Positions 1 through 10,158 of a stretch of DNA of 64,000 nucleotides are shown here, piece by piece (within the stretch, counting starts at the first letter, position 1; each line of letters opens with the position of its first letter). The stretch is from positions 1,364,001 through 1,428,000 of the forward strand of contig BCHX01000002.1 of assembly GCA_001599755.1 (NCBI GenBank), written 5' to 3'. The notes below the pieces were generated by a model. It made no database searches, had not been told where the DNA came from, and worked only from the letters and a program-made list of their open reading frames with translations. Origin of the DNA: Gliomastix tumulicola (Eukaryota; Ascomycota; Sordariomycetes; Hypocreales; Bionectriaceae). The position numbers were made by a program, and so were the translations under genes.

Positions 1-2867
1 CGGCGCCGGAACCCTGCCCGCAAGGGCAGTGAGATCGCTCCCTTCCGGGACTTTGAGGAGGAGCAGTTCGGCAACGACGAGGACGAGGACGAGGACATCC
101 AGGACACTATTGAGGTCGGGTTGTCGCCGTCCGAGATCACCGACGAGGACGAGGAAGAGGGCGACGAGGACGAGGATGAGAAGGAGGACGAGAAGGAGGA
201 TGAGAAGGAGGATGAGAAGGAGGACGAGAACGACGACAAGACGGTCGACGAGAAGGTCGACGAGAAGGTCGACGAGAAGGTCGACGAGAAGGTCGTCGAG
301 AAGGTCGTCGAGAAGGTCGAGCAGCCCACGGAGCCCGTAGTCTCCGGGGAGGTCACCGAAACTCCTGTTGGCCCGGAATCAACACCGGTGCCTGCGCCGC
401 CATCAAAGGCACAGGAGGCTGAGGTGGCCTCGCCCGCTACCACCCGAGCTGCCACCCCCGCTGCTGCCCCTGCGGAGGTGCCTGCGTCCCCCAAGGACGT
501 GGTGCCCTCCAAGGGTGAAGACGACGGCGTTCCAGCCACCGAAGTGGCAGACAAGGAGACCGAGGAGGCTGCCCCCATCGCCACGCCCCTCGCCGCCCCT
601 TCCCCTTCCCCTCCGCCGCCTCCCCCGCCAGCCGACGACAAGCCCGCCGAGCAGCCCGCCGAGCAGCAGCCCGAGGAGAGTCTGCAGCCAGCAGACTCAG
701 AGCCTCTCCCGCCCGACGTCAAGCAGCCCGTCGACAGGGAGCCGTCTCCAGAAGAAGAGGACGACCGCCCATCGTGGGCTCGCCTCCGAGCCTGGCTGTC
801 CGACGGCTGGACCGTCTACCCAGAGAGACTCGCCCGCCCTCACGACGACGACGCAGCTAGTGAAGCGCCGTCCCAGGAGGACAAGGATGCGAGCAAGGAG
901 ACCGCCGACGCCCTCGCCACCGCCGAAGAGGCCGCAGAGACTCCCGCCGCTGCGACAGAGGATCCCACCCCCGCCCAGGCCACTCCCGCCCGTGGCTCGC
1001 TCGCTCCCGAGATCCCTGACCTCACTGCACCGACCTCTCCCGCCCCCGCAGGTGAAGAGCCCGAGGAGGCTGAGAGCTCGGCGTCGCAGGAGCCTCAGGA
1101 GAAGACCAGACAGTTCCGGTACCGCACGCTCCCCGACCCCGAGAAGTTCATCAGTGAGATCGAGAACTTCGCCGAGATGAGCACCGACGACCTCTACAAC
1201 ATGCTGCTCGTCGTCAACGACGCCATGGTCGACTGGGAGCGCCAGTACCAAGGCTGCAACCGAATCATCGACGACTTCGAGAACGCCGAGCGACGACGTG
1301 CCGCTGATGCCAAGTACGAAGGTCGCACACGCAACCTCAACCAGCACGGCGTCAACTGGGAAGAGCCCGAGTTTGTCATGAAGGGCTACAAAGCCAAGGA
1401 GAAGGAGAATGCCGCCGAGACTCGTCAAATGCAGGCCCAGGACCGCATCATGGCTGCTGCTTACGGCTTCGAGTACGACCCTCATCCTTCCAAGATTGGC
1501 CGCCAGAACCCCATCGCCCAGCAGGCCGGTATCACTACCCGCGGACGATCTCTCCGCAACCAGCCTCGTCAGACGGCCAAGGCCACAGAGTCAGACGTCG
1601 GCCTCACCGGCAAGAGACACCGCAAGCCCGTGCAGCTCTTCGACCCTGCTCCTCAGGAAGAAAGCCGTGCTTCAACCCCTGCACCAACCCGAAAGCGTCG
1701 TCGCAACGCCAACACAGAGGGCAATGAGGACAGTCACCCTGCTAGCAGCTTCCAGACTGAGGCCAGCCCCGAGACTGAAGTTCCCCCTTCCGGTGGTCGT
1801 CGTAAGCGTGTCCGCAAGGCTGCCGCTCCTCGCATCGTTGAGGAATCCGCCACACCCACCTTCCCCTCCTCTCAAGATCCTCCCGCTCAAGACGAGCAGG
1901 CCAAGACTGGCGGTCGTCGCGGCAGACCCAAGGTTGCTCCCAAGACTGAAGATGTGGACTTTGTTCGACCTAGCATTGAGGACGAGCCACACCAGTCCGA
2001 GCCCGTTCCCACCCGCATGCTCACTCTCAAGATCCCCAAGGGCACGCATCTCTCCGGCCCATCCTCCGAGATCACTGACAACGGAGAATCCCCTCGACCT
2101 TCGACCGCGAACTCGGATTCGACGGCCCATACCGTGGAGTCGTCGTACTCTTTCCGACCCAAGCGTCAGAAGCACTTCCGTGATGCCCCCTCCGACACTG
2201 AAGGCACCCCCGAGGAGCCCCCCAAGAAGAAGAAGCGCCTCATCGTCAAGAGACGCACCAGCCCCAATGATCTCGCTAGTGTCGAGCCGGAGGCAGGCCC
2301 CTCCAATGCCGAGCCGAGCCAGAACGGCCCTGAGACCACGGCCGCTTCCGCCCCCCGCAAGGCCAAGACCAGGGCTCCCAAGTACAGGGACCATGACAGT
2401 CGCAACGGTACCCCCGCGTCTCAGCACACCGACGGTGGCGATGAGGCTCCCAAGGACTACAGCACCATGACGAAGTCGGAGAAGATGTCCGCATCGATGA
2501 GAAGTAAGTCCCCATCATCACTGGCCCCCCCTCCGCGCGTGTATGTGTTTGCCGTTTGCTAACCGCCCCCCGTGTCCAGACCGCTGGAAGAACGGCAACA
2601 TGCAGAAGGCCGTTGAGAAGCGCAAGGCAACGTTGGCAGCTAAGAAGGCGGCTCAGGTGGCCGCCGAGCAGCGTAACGGGATCCCCGCGGCGCGTCCTGA
2701 TGCTGGACCGTCTCAGCCTATCCCGGCACCACCCATCCCCGTGGAGACGACCCCTTTCACTCACGGATATCAAAGCGCCGTTCCGCAGCCTGTAGAGCAG
2801 GCGCAGCTTTCTCATAACCCGTATGCGGAGTATCTCCAGCATCACGCGGCTCAAAAAGCCTGGGCCG

Positions 2868-2905
<38 letters not shown>

Positions 2906-2968
2906 GAAGCTCAGCAGGCGCAGGCTCATGCCGCCGACTTTGGCGCTGGTTATCCTACCCAGCACTGA
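1..2968 (+). CDS. Acidic low-complexity, probably nuclear protein (5' end outside window)
   Basis: The reading frame is open from base 1, so the true start lies upstream. Visible exons are 1-2503 and 2580-2968, joined over a 76-nt intron (GTAAGT...CAG, phase 1); the TGA is at 2966-2968. 963 residues are visible. The N-terminal part is Asp/Glu-rich and carries EKED and EKVD repeats. Then come Pro/Ala/Glu-rich linkers. A compact charged region (about residues 365-500, containing FRYRTLPDPEKF, WERQYQGCNR and AAAYGFEYDPHP) looks like the only folded part. Basic patches (GKRHRKP, RKRRRN, GGRRGRPK, PKKKKRL) suggest nuclear location, and GGRRGRPK resembles an AT-hook. The last exon holds a run of about 13 Gln and an MRNRWKNGNMQKAVEKRK helix. 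I do not recognise the family. A chromatin role is only inferred from the acidic, AT-hook-like and NLS-like features. Confidence 0.8.
178..321 (+). repeat. 12-bp coding minisatellite (EKED / EKVD repeats)
   Basis: About four copies of GAGAAGGAGGAY are followed by about six copies of GAGAAGGTCGAC/GTC, all in the frame of the large protein. They encode (KEDE)n and then (KVDE/KVVE)n. The 12-bp period keeps the frame, so copy number could vary between strains. Confidence 0.75.
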
Positions 2969-5022
2969 GCTCTTCTACAAGAGTGAGACCGGCATGCTTA
3001 TTTCTCTCATCACCCTTCCTCCGAGATCATGCCACCACTTGTGTATTTATACACCTCACTATAAGCCACAAGGAGTCACAGCAACATGTCTCCTGATCAC
3101 TCAAACACACGCAAACACATCGCAGTCCGACGCCTCGGCGTTCTGTACATTTAGTGCGATGAGCAGAAAGGGTCACATGCACCTCTTTCTCTTTTCGCCC
3201 CCCCGTCTCAGCAGCTTCTTGTACCACCATTACGCAGTCATGAGCTCGCTTTTTTTTTTCCAGGATCTTTTTTCCGTTTAGCGCGTCTGTGCCTTTTCGA
3301 CGTCTGCGGCACACGGACGGGTCTTTGTGTTCCTATATACGCAACTATACTATATTTGAGCCTCGCCTCGTCTCTTTCTTCCGTCTCTGGATTTTCTGCG
3401 ACTGTCACGTTCTCCTCCCGCCCTTTTTTCAACCATGGGCCTGAGAGGAGGGATGTGATACACGCGATGGATGTGCAACGGCACTCGTCTCTGATCCTTT
3501 TTTGGCGATTTCTTATCACTCCTCTGATCTTTTCGATTCTTTGCGACATTTCATGTTCTCCTCCCGCCACTTGGATGGCCAGAGAGGAGGAACCTGATAT
3601 CACGACGAAGGTGCAACAGCACTCATCTTTTGGTTCTTGTCTTGCGATTCTCGTGTTCTTTCTTCTCCTGCCTCACAAAAGGCTAGAAAAGAAGCACGAT
3701 TTTTTTTTTTGCCCTTGGTACGTTTAGTTCGACGCTCGCCAATAGAGCGAATCTTGGACCTTTTTCTCTCTCGACATCGGAGCACAGCAGACTCTGAGAG
3801 AATCGAGAATATATACGCACACCCAGCCACGGATCTTACCACCTTTATCTCGACCACAACCACTCGATCCCCAGCTGTGATACTTTTTTTTTCGCGGCAA
3901 AAGACTTGGATGATGGGCTTTCAACCTCGGTGAGGAGGCACAAAAGGCTCGATTCGAACCGGTTCATTTCTGGGTGGGATTGAGAAGGAAAGGAGGACTT
4001 GGAAAGGAGATGGGATGAGACTGTGCTGAGGGTTTTTTTTTGGTTTTTCCTGTATATGATGGCCAGGTATAGGAGGGAATATTCCGACTGGCTTGTACTC
4101 TATATGGAAAGAAAAGTTCGGCTTTGGTAAAAAAATACCCAGGGAGATTTGGTTCTGAGCTTCCAGTTACGATGCATCATATGAGGTGAAGTGTGTGATG
4201 TGCCGTGATTATCCATGAGAGATGGACGAAGCAGCCTTTTTATGGTTGGCTCAGAACCATGTATCATTCCGTCTTGCTCATTTGGCTCTCTCGGTGATTG
4301 TTTTTTTCGTGGATAAGTGCCTGATACTCACATAAGTAGGGAGCAAACGTTGTGATATCAGGCTGCCAGCTCCATGTTTTGGGAGTCGACCAAAAATGCA
4401 AAACCTCGCCCTAGAGCGAAGCAACCATTATTCGTCTATGGCTGCAGCAAATTAGAAGCTCGAACGAAACTTGCATTCTCTACAATATCAGCAGAATGCT
4501 TTCTACAGACGAACGGCTGCTGTGTTGAACCAGAAGCGTTATCTTGTACAGGGTAGCTCTTGGTGAAATCCACGAATGGTCTGGGGGAGGCATCAGGGCG
4601 ACGGCATATCAACCAGGTACTTCGGAGGCGAGCTGCCATACAGAAACCTGTTCGGGACCTTCTGCGCACCTGTAGATCACATTCACGATACCTGAGGTTG
4701 AGTATTTTTTTGTCTTGTATTTGTGTTCCATGAAGATTTGGTGCCCGAATGAATCCATCCTTTTAACACGCCGCAACCCAAATGCAGAGCCTGCCAATCC
4801 AGCTACCTGATGCATCATTCCACCGTTCGTGATTTCCCACACGCTCCCTGTGTGACCGCAGGGATGTGTGTGCGTGTGTGTGTGCGTTAAAAACAAAAGA
4901 GAGTTGGTAGCAGGATTGGACTTTTGTTTCGTGTGTGTGTGTGTGAGTATCTCAGATCATCCCTGAAACCATGCGGGTTCTCTTCTATTTTTCCTTGTCC
5001 TTCCCATTGGTTGAGAAACCCC
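2969..5022. other. Gene-free region between convergent genes
   Basis: This 2.05-kb stretch lies between the stop of the acidic protein (+) and the stop of uL14 (-), so it should hold both 3' UTRs. It has T-rich and pyrimidine-rich runs (for example 3249-3260, 3699-3709), the 145-bp tandem duplication, and short GT/CA microsatellites near 4864-4885 and 4931-4945. The small ORFs have no recognisable product. Confidence 0.6.
3360..3650. repeat. Diverged direct tandem duplication, unit about 145 bp
   Basis: Two adjacent units share ordered blocks. Unit 1 has GATTTTCTGCGAC, CGTTCTCCTCCCGCC, GAGAGGAGG, GATGTGCAACGGCACTC and a T-rich GGCGATT tract. Unit 2 has GATTCTTTGCGAC, TGTTCTCCTCCCGCC, GAGAGGAGG, GAAGGTGCAACAGCACTC and TTGCGATT. 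The offset is about 145 bp. It lies 0.4 kb downstream of the stop of the acidic protein and has no coding potential that I can support. Confidence 0.6.
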
Positions 5023-6055
5023 TTACATCACGACACCGGAGTTGCTGGCAATACGCTGTGAAGAGGCATGTTAGAGTATATCGGGAGACGGGCTCAATAG
5101 TGGGAGGTACTCACGGGCCATAGCTCAGCAGCCTCCTTACCGACGGGGCCGGTGATGGCAGAGCCCTTCATCTCACCCTTGGGGTTGACGATCTGCAGCG
5201 GCAATCGTTAGCAACGTATTCCCCCAGTAAACCGACGCATCTGGGCCTGCCGCCTCTCTCTCCACATGTGAAGAGCCGCGATTCCCCCCCGGGGCTATAT
5301 CTCGAAAAACGTACCACACCAGCGTTGTCCTCGAAGTAGAGGAAGACACCGTCGAATCGCTTCCAGGGCTTGGACTGGCGGACGATGACGGCGGGGTGGA
5401 CCTTCTTGCGGAGCTCGGGCTTGCCCTTCTTGACGGTGGCCATGACCATGTCGCCGACACCGCCGGCGGGCATGCGGTTCAGGCGGGCGCCGATACCCTT
5501 GACGGAGATGATGTAGAGGTTACGGGCACCCGAGTTGTCGGCGCAGTTCATGACGGCACCGCTGCGGGAGGGGGGAATGATGTTAGCTTGGGGGTTTCGA
5601 GGTCGGGTCGTTGGAAGTTCCACGGGAAGACGTACACAGGGAGACCGAGGGTCATCTTGAGCTTGCCACCAGGGGCACCACGCCTTTACGTCCAGTTAGC
5701 AACCAAATCCGAAGTGTGTGTTCCGCTCGTACGACGCATTCCGCCCCCGGGTCGATCGATTGACGTCTTCCAATGTGCCCTCTCTCTCTCTCCCCCCCCC
5801 CTCCAACGCAGCCTCTGTAACATTACTGTCCCCCGTAAGGAAACAGAAACTGGACAGAATGACGCCGCTCATCGTGGCACCCAGGATAGCAATCCAATTG
5901 CCTCGCCCTTCTCCTCCCCACCACCACCATCAACGCCAAATTTCCCAAGCTCTTGAACGTCTTTCGAAATTTCGAGATCGACTCGGGCCCGGGGCAGGAA
6001 AATAGGTCGTCTAGAGCATTACGGATGTCGTCAGGACTCACGAGATCTTGGCCAT
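5023..6055 (-). CDS. rpl23: 60S ribosomal protein L23 (uL14)
   Basis: Five exons on the minus strand: 6042-6055, 5636-5683, 5315-5561, 5115-5192 and 5023-5055. They encode 140 residues, the usual length for eukaryotic uL14. The first exon is only 14 nt (MAKI plus part of a Ser codon). The protein shows the family core in order: LGLPVGAVMNCADNSGARN, IGARLNRMPAGGVGDMVMAT, VKKGKPELRKKVHPAVIVRQ, FLYFEDNAGVIVNPKGEMKG, ITGPVGKEAAELWPRIASNS. uL14 is a universal protein of the large subunit; it sits at the subunit interface near the sarcin-ricin loop and contributes to the B8 bridge. Introns are 358, 74, 122 and 59 nt, all GT-AG, and the first has a GCTAAC branch site. No residue of the conserved core appears to be missing. 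Confidence 0.95.
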
Positions 6056-6199
6056 TGCGAAGGATTGTGTGTGTGTCGTTAGATTCGTGAAGGGGTGGAA
6101 AAGAAGGCCTCGTTTGGGTGGTTCGTCGTCGGGGGGGTCGTAATGGTGGGATCTTTTTTCGGGCAAGAAAAATTCCTGGCTAACTCTGTGGGGAGCGCA

Positions 6200-6207
6200 A
6201 AACCCTA
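6200..6207 (-). promoter_or_regulatory. Tbf1-like box (TAGGGTTT) upstream of the uL14 gene
   Basis: AAACCCTA on the + strand reads TAGGGTTT in the direction of the ribosomal protein gene, about 145 bp before its ATG. Telomere-like AGGGTT boxes are known ribosomal-protein promoter elements in ascomycetes outside the Saccharomyces lineage. Assignment by motif only. Confidence 0.4.
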
Positions 6208-6243
6208 CTCCAGCGAGCACAGCGGAAACTGCGCTGGATGGGT

Positions 6244-6249
6244 CACGTG
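6244..6249. promoter_or_regulatory. CACGTG (Cbf1-type) box upstream of the uL14 gene
   Basis: The palindrome CACGTG in a TCACGTGC context lies about 190 bp before the uL14 ATG and 37 bp beyond the Tbf1-like box. Paired Cbf1 and Tbf1 motifs are the ancestral-type ribosomal-protein promoter arrangement in ascomycetes. A six-base match alone is weak evidence. Confidence 0.35.
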
Positions 6250-6778
6250 CTGATAAGAGAGGGGCGGGTGAGTAAGATAAGGGGGCGAGAATGTGGGCGA
6301 ACCTCGCAACCTCGTTTAGGCAAGAAGGCAACTGGAGGTTCTCCACCTCGCTGCGAGAGTGTGAGGCGACCGTCCAAGGCGTGAAAGGCGACCTTCTGGG
6401 CTTCAGAAAAAGGAATGAATGCAGGCAAGTGCGACTTGGAGACCCCCCCCCCAAAGGGCAAGGCAGTCTTCATAACTGCGCGTCCGCCTACTTTTTTTTT
6501 CAAATGAGTTTTTTTCCTTTTCCTTCTTCACATCCCTGGCTGTCTTAGTAGTAGTCAAGCGGGCAAGACTCTACCACCAAAATTTGTCACTTCACCGACC
6601 CATACAGAGCATGGCTTCAAGCATACATCGAGCGTGTCATTCTGGTGAAACTATGGTATCAAACCATCAAAGGAAGAGACGCGCAGCAGAGACTGCTACA
6701 CGTCTTTCCCAAACAAAACGAGGCGGTCAAACTGAAAAATCCAAAAAATCAGATATTCGACTGCTGCAGCCAACCTTG

Positions 6779-7190
6779 TTACGCGGCACCCTCTTTGTTA
6801 CCAGCCTCAGTGCCGTGGGTCTCATCCTCATCTTCATCATCCTCCTCTTCCTCAGGGCTCTCTTCCTCTTCTTCTTGTTCTTCTTCTTCCTCATCTGAGG
6901 AGGACGATTGATCTGAGGATTCTACCTCAGCTGGTTAGCTGACGACGACGGAAAGGAGTCACCTCGAGGCATCTTACCTGACTGACTAACCGGATTGGTC
7001 CTTGGACTCCTCCTGGTCTTCCTCCTTCTCTTCCTCCTTCTCGGGCTCGTTCTCTTCACCCATCTGGACAGTCTGGGCAGCGAGTTCTTCTTGCTGCTTA
7101 TTGAGCCACTCGGTGGTTCGCCCGTCGTTTCTGATGATCTATCATTAGCGTCAAAAGGCGATCAGGGACTGGCGCTACACACCCGGACAT
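6779..7190 (-). CDS. Small, very acidic protein (93 aa), three exons
   Basis: Exons 7183-7190 (MSG..), 6991-7130 and 6779-6912 join in phase across introns of 52 and 78 nt with GTGTGT...CAG and GTTAGT...CAG borders; the stop is TAA. The product begins with NDGRTTEWLNKQQEELAAQT, a short amphipathic segment. It then turns almost wholly acidic (EEEKEEDQEESKDQ, then SSSSDEEEEEQEEEEE and DDEDEDETHG). The correct phase over both introns and the continuous acidic character across the second junction support the model. There is no signal peptide or membrane segment. I do not recognise the family. Acidic tails of this kind occur in histone or ribosome-assembly chaperones, but that is only analogy. The 8-nt first exon is the weakest part; another upstream start is possible. 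Confidence 0.5.
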
Positions 7191-10158
7191 GATGAAGGTG
7201 TCTTGGCTTATAGGGCTGATGGGTCTAGGTGGTTGGTCTTCTCTTGGGAAGCTGTCAGGCGCTCTTGGGTCTCAGTCGAGAGATGTCTGTCTCTGTGAAG
7301 AGAAGAAGAGAGTTGATGATTCTCAAGTCTGGGTTACTCGTGGCTTTTATACCTTTTCCTGGATATCGACTGAACATCGACTCTCATACAAGATGGAACC
7401 ATCTGGCTCCAGGATCACAGGCGCGGCCCGCCCTTGACCGCCCTGGGGATTTCCCCTATCGATGCGGCTCAAAATCAGCGCTCTGAATGGCCAGTGTGCC
7501 CGAAGTCTGGACAGACCCACGAGTCCAACGCATGTCTGCAGCCACACGGGCCTTGGCTCTGAAAATGCGACGCTCGATGCATCCAAGACCTGCCGCTTAG
7601 AGCGAGGAGACTCGGACCGGTCTGAGTGAAAGGTCTTGCCAAGACATCCTCCCAGATATACCCGCCTTTATACTCATGCCCAACGTCATGAGATGCGAGT
7701 GAGGGGGTGCTGATCCCGGCCGGGGTACCATCACAGACATTTGGGCTATGGATACGGGCTTGATTTGCTCTCCGTCTGCATCGTTCTCTACGTGAGACAC
7801 ATGGCGTGACTGGAAGATGCGCGATAAGCATGCTTGGATATCTCTATATCCTTTTGGCCGGACGTGGGCTGGAAAATGAACGGCTGCCAGATATCGCTCG
7901 TCCTCGGCTGGCTGGCAACGCGGGGGTGCTAGTCATACTAACTCTCTGATATGAGCCGACGCTACTGGCTGTCGTCGAAAGCGTGAGGACGGGATTGGCT
8001 AGGATCACAGGCGTACCTACCCGAGAGCTTCCTGTGAGGACCACCTGCTGGATGACGAATTCCCTCTGCAGCTGGTGCGCGTGCGCGCGTGGGCACGCAT
8101 GGGCGTGCATGAGAGCCCACTCCCACCCTCAGGCCACACGTACCAGCCACTCTAATCGCCACGGCCAGTGTGAATGGAGGGAGGGGGTGGAGGTGGGCCA
8201 GGCTGATCTCGAAGGTTACATGGAGTAAGTCCATTGTGAGAGCTATGTCTTTTAATCAAGTCGCGCGCATCCTCGAAGGTAACGCTGAGGCTCTTTCTCG
8301 ACATGCTGACTGGCCCAGGATATTAAAACTGAGCAGAGGATGGGGAATTGATGAGTGTCTCACCTCAGGCTGTGACTTGTCGAATCGCCGTTGGCGGGAT
8401 CCCTGGCGCCCGTCGGGTCCGGGACATGGTTCGATGTGATGGCGATAACCTCTTGGGAAGGAAGTAGTGTCTCGGAGTGACGAAGTAGGGCAGGGTGCCC
8501 CCTGTTGGAGTCTACCAATGGGTAAAGCTTTGATTTGTCCTCTCTGAGCAGCCCCCGCGTCCCCCGGATGGACAAATGCGTCCGACGGGGGACAGTGCGG
8601 GCTAGAATGTGTGTGTGTGTGCGTGCGCGCGCGCGTGTGAGCCAGTGGCTGCCGCTGTGCGACCGTTGTGGAGATGATATTACTGACTGTGCTGGCTAAT
8701 GGTGGCAGCATATCAGATCGGATTGGAGGACTGTCTGGGCGCCGGACGGGAAGTCCTCGGGGCTTCTTCCCCCCCCAAAAGGCTGGAGCGCGAGCGAAAG
8801 CTCTCAGCTGGAAAGATGGCCAGCGCCCAAGTGAGCGAGCGCCAGGCTATCACAGGCGGAGAGACATAGTCCCGTACAATTGTGTTACAGTTCTGATGGG
8901 ATTCCGAGTCTTCAGCGGTCCGAGGTCCAGTCACGTCAGCTAGGTATCCGGCCCATGATTTTGCCCTACCTAGTACGGGCTGTCCAATCGCGTGAACCGG
9001 TCAGATTTTCCGCGATCGAACCCGCCGACCAAAGCCTGTGCCTCGTTTCTTTGGCACAGTTCGGCCCACCAGCTCTGCCCACTTTGGACTGCTGGTGCAT
9101 GAAACTAAATGTGACCGATTGGCTTCCCACATGCTTGCAAGTTGAGCTCTGAGCGGCAGGAGAAGCTGGGCCTTGTCTGGGCTGCATGCAGTGGCTGAGA
9201 CATGGAGCCGTGTAATAGGCCAGTTATGCCTTCACCGGTTTTGTCGATCAACTGCACGCTGGCGCGTTGGGCGCCGACGGAAGCCGGGGATGTCGGTGTT
9301 GGGATTCGACAGACAAGGCTTTGGGGATCAGCAGGGCCGTGGCCGGTTAGACTAGACTGCGCAGATGTGTAGGTAGTGTACGTACTCCTGGCCGCTGGGC
9401 GGAGAGCAGGGTCGCAGGGCCTTCTGCGGTCCCATACGTAGAGCAATCGACTGTTACCGGATATGGTAAGAGGTACTGGATGGATGGATGGTCCTGTCCT
9501 CTGCGCGCGCGCGCCAGCCTCTGCAGGCGGCCGGGCATAATGACGGGAACGAGGCGAGATATAGCGAGGAGTTATCGGGCGTGCGCTGGTGCCGTGCCTT
9601 ACGCTGCCTGAACAATGGATTCCTGGGCTGGCACCGGCCAGTTAGTCCCGTGCTCGGAGCTCCGAGTCCCCTGCTCGTTCTTTTGCGCATTGAACTCTGA
9701 ATTTGAAGTCGAACTCTGCACGGCCAATGAACGGACGGACGGCTTGTTGTTTGCAGCGCCGGTCGGCGCCGATTTGTCATGGGGGGAGGACGATTGACGC
9801 ATTTAGGCGGAGTTAGTCTGCAATACTAACTACAGTAGCAGAGAGATGGGAGCGTCAGAAGCGCTGCTGCTGGTGGGGCAGCCGCTCGACGACTTTTCGT
9901 CAGAAAGAGCGCTCCCTGTCTGTTCCTGCCGTTCTTTTTCGACGGCGCTACTTCTTGCTGCGTCGTCCGAAGACCTTATCTGTGACATGAATAATCACCG
10001 TAACTCCACCGTAGCGAAACCAGGACGCCCTGCTGCTGCTGCTGCCGCTGTCGCTGTCGCTGGGAGGGCATCCAACACTGCGTCCGTCCGCACATAACGC
10101 ACGAAGCCCCGACGTACGTACGACCCGACTCACCGACAAATCACTGTCCCTCTCGGCC
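7191..10158. other. 3-kb gene-poor region upstream of the Zn2Cys6 factor
   Basis: There are no long codon-like frames and no recognisable protein on either strand. It contains a GT/GC alternating tract (8608-8638), a CGCGCG run (9504-9512) and short trinucleotide runs near 10027-10060. The last few hundred bases before 10159 must hold the promoter and 5' UTR of the transcription factor. Confidence 0.5.

Larger units (their letters stand above)
6056..6778. other. uL14 promoter and 3' flank of the acidic mini-gene
   Basis: The first roughly 300 bases hold the ribosomal-protein promoter boxes. The rest, to 6778, should include the 3' UTR of the small acidic gene, which is transcribed in the same direction. 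I see no other gene. Confidence 0.5.

Noticed and set aside
3935..3975. Possible tRNA T-arm (GGTTCGAATC on the minus strand)
   Set aside because: The flanking bases do not pair as a T-stem and no acceptor, D or anticodon arm could be placed.
5684..6041. snoRNA inside the 358-nt first intron of the uL14 gene
   Set aside because: A GATGAGC string resembles a C box, but no paired D box and terminal stem could be found.
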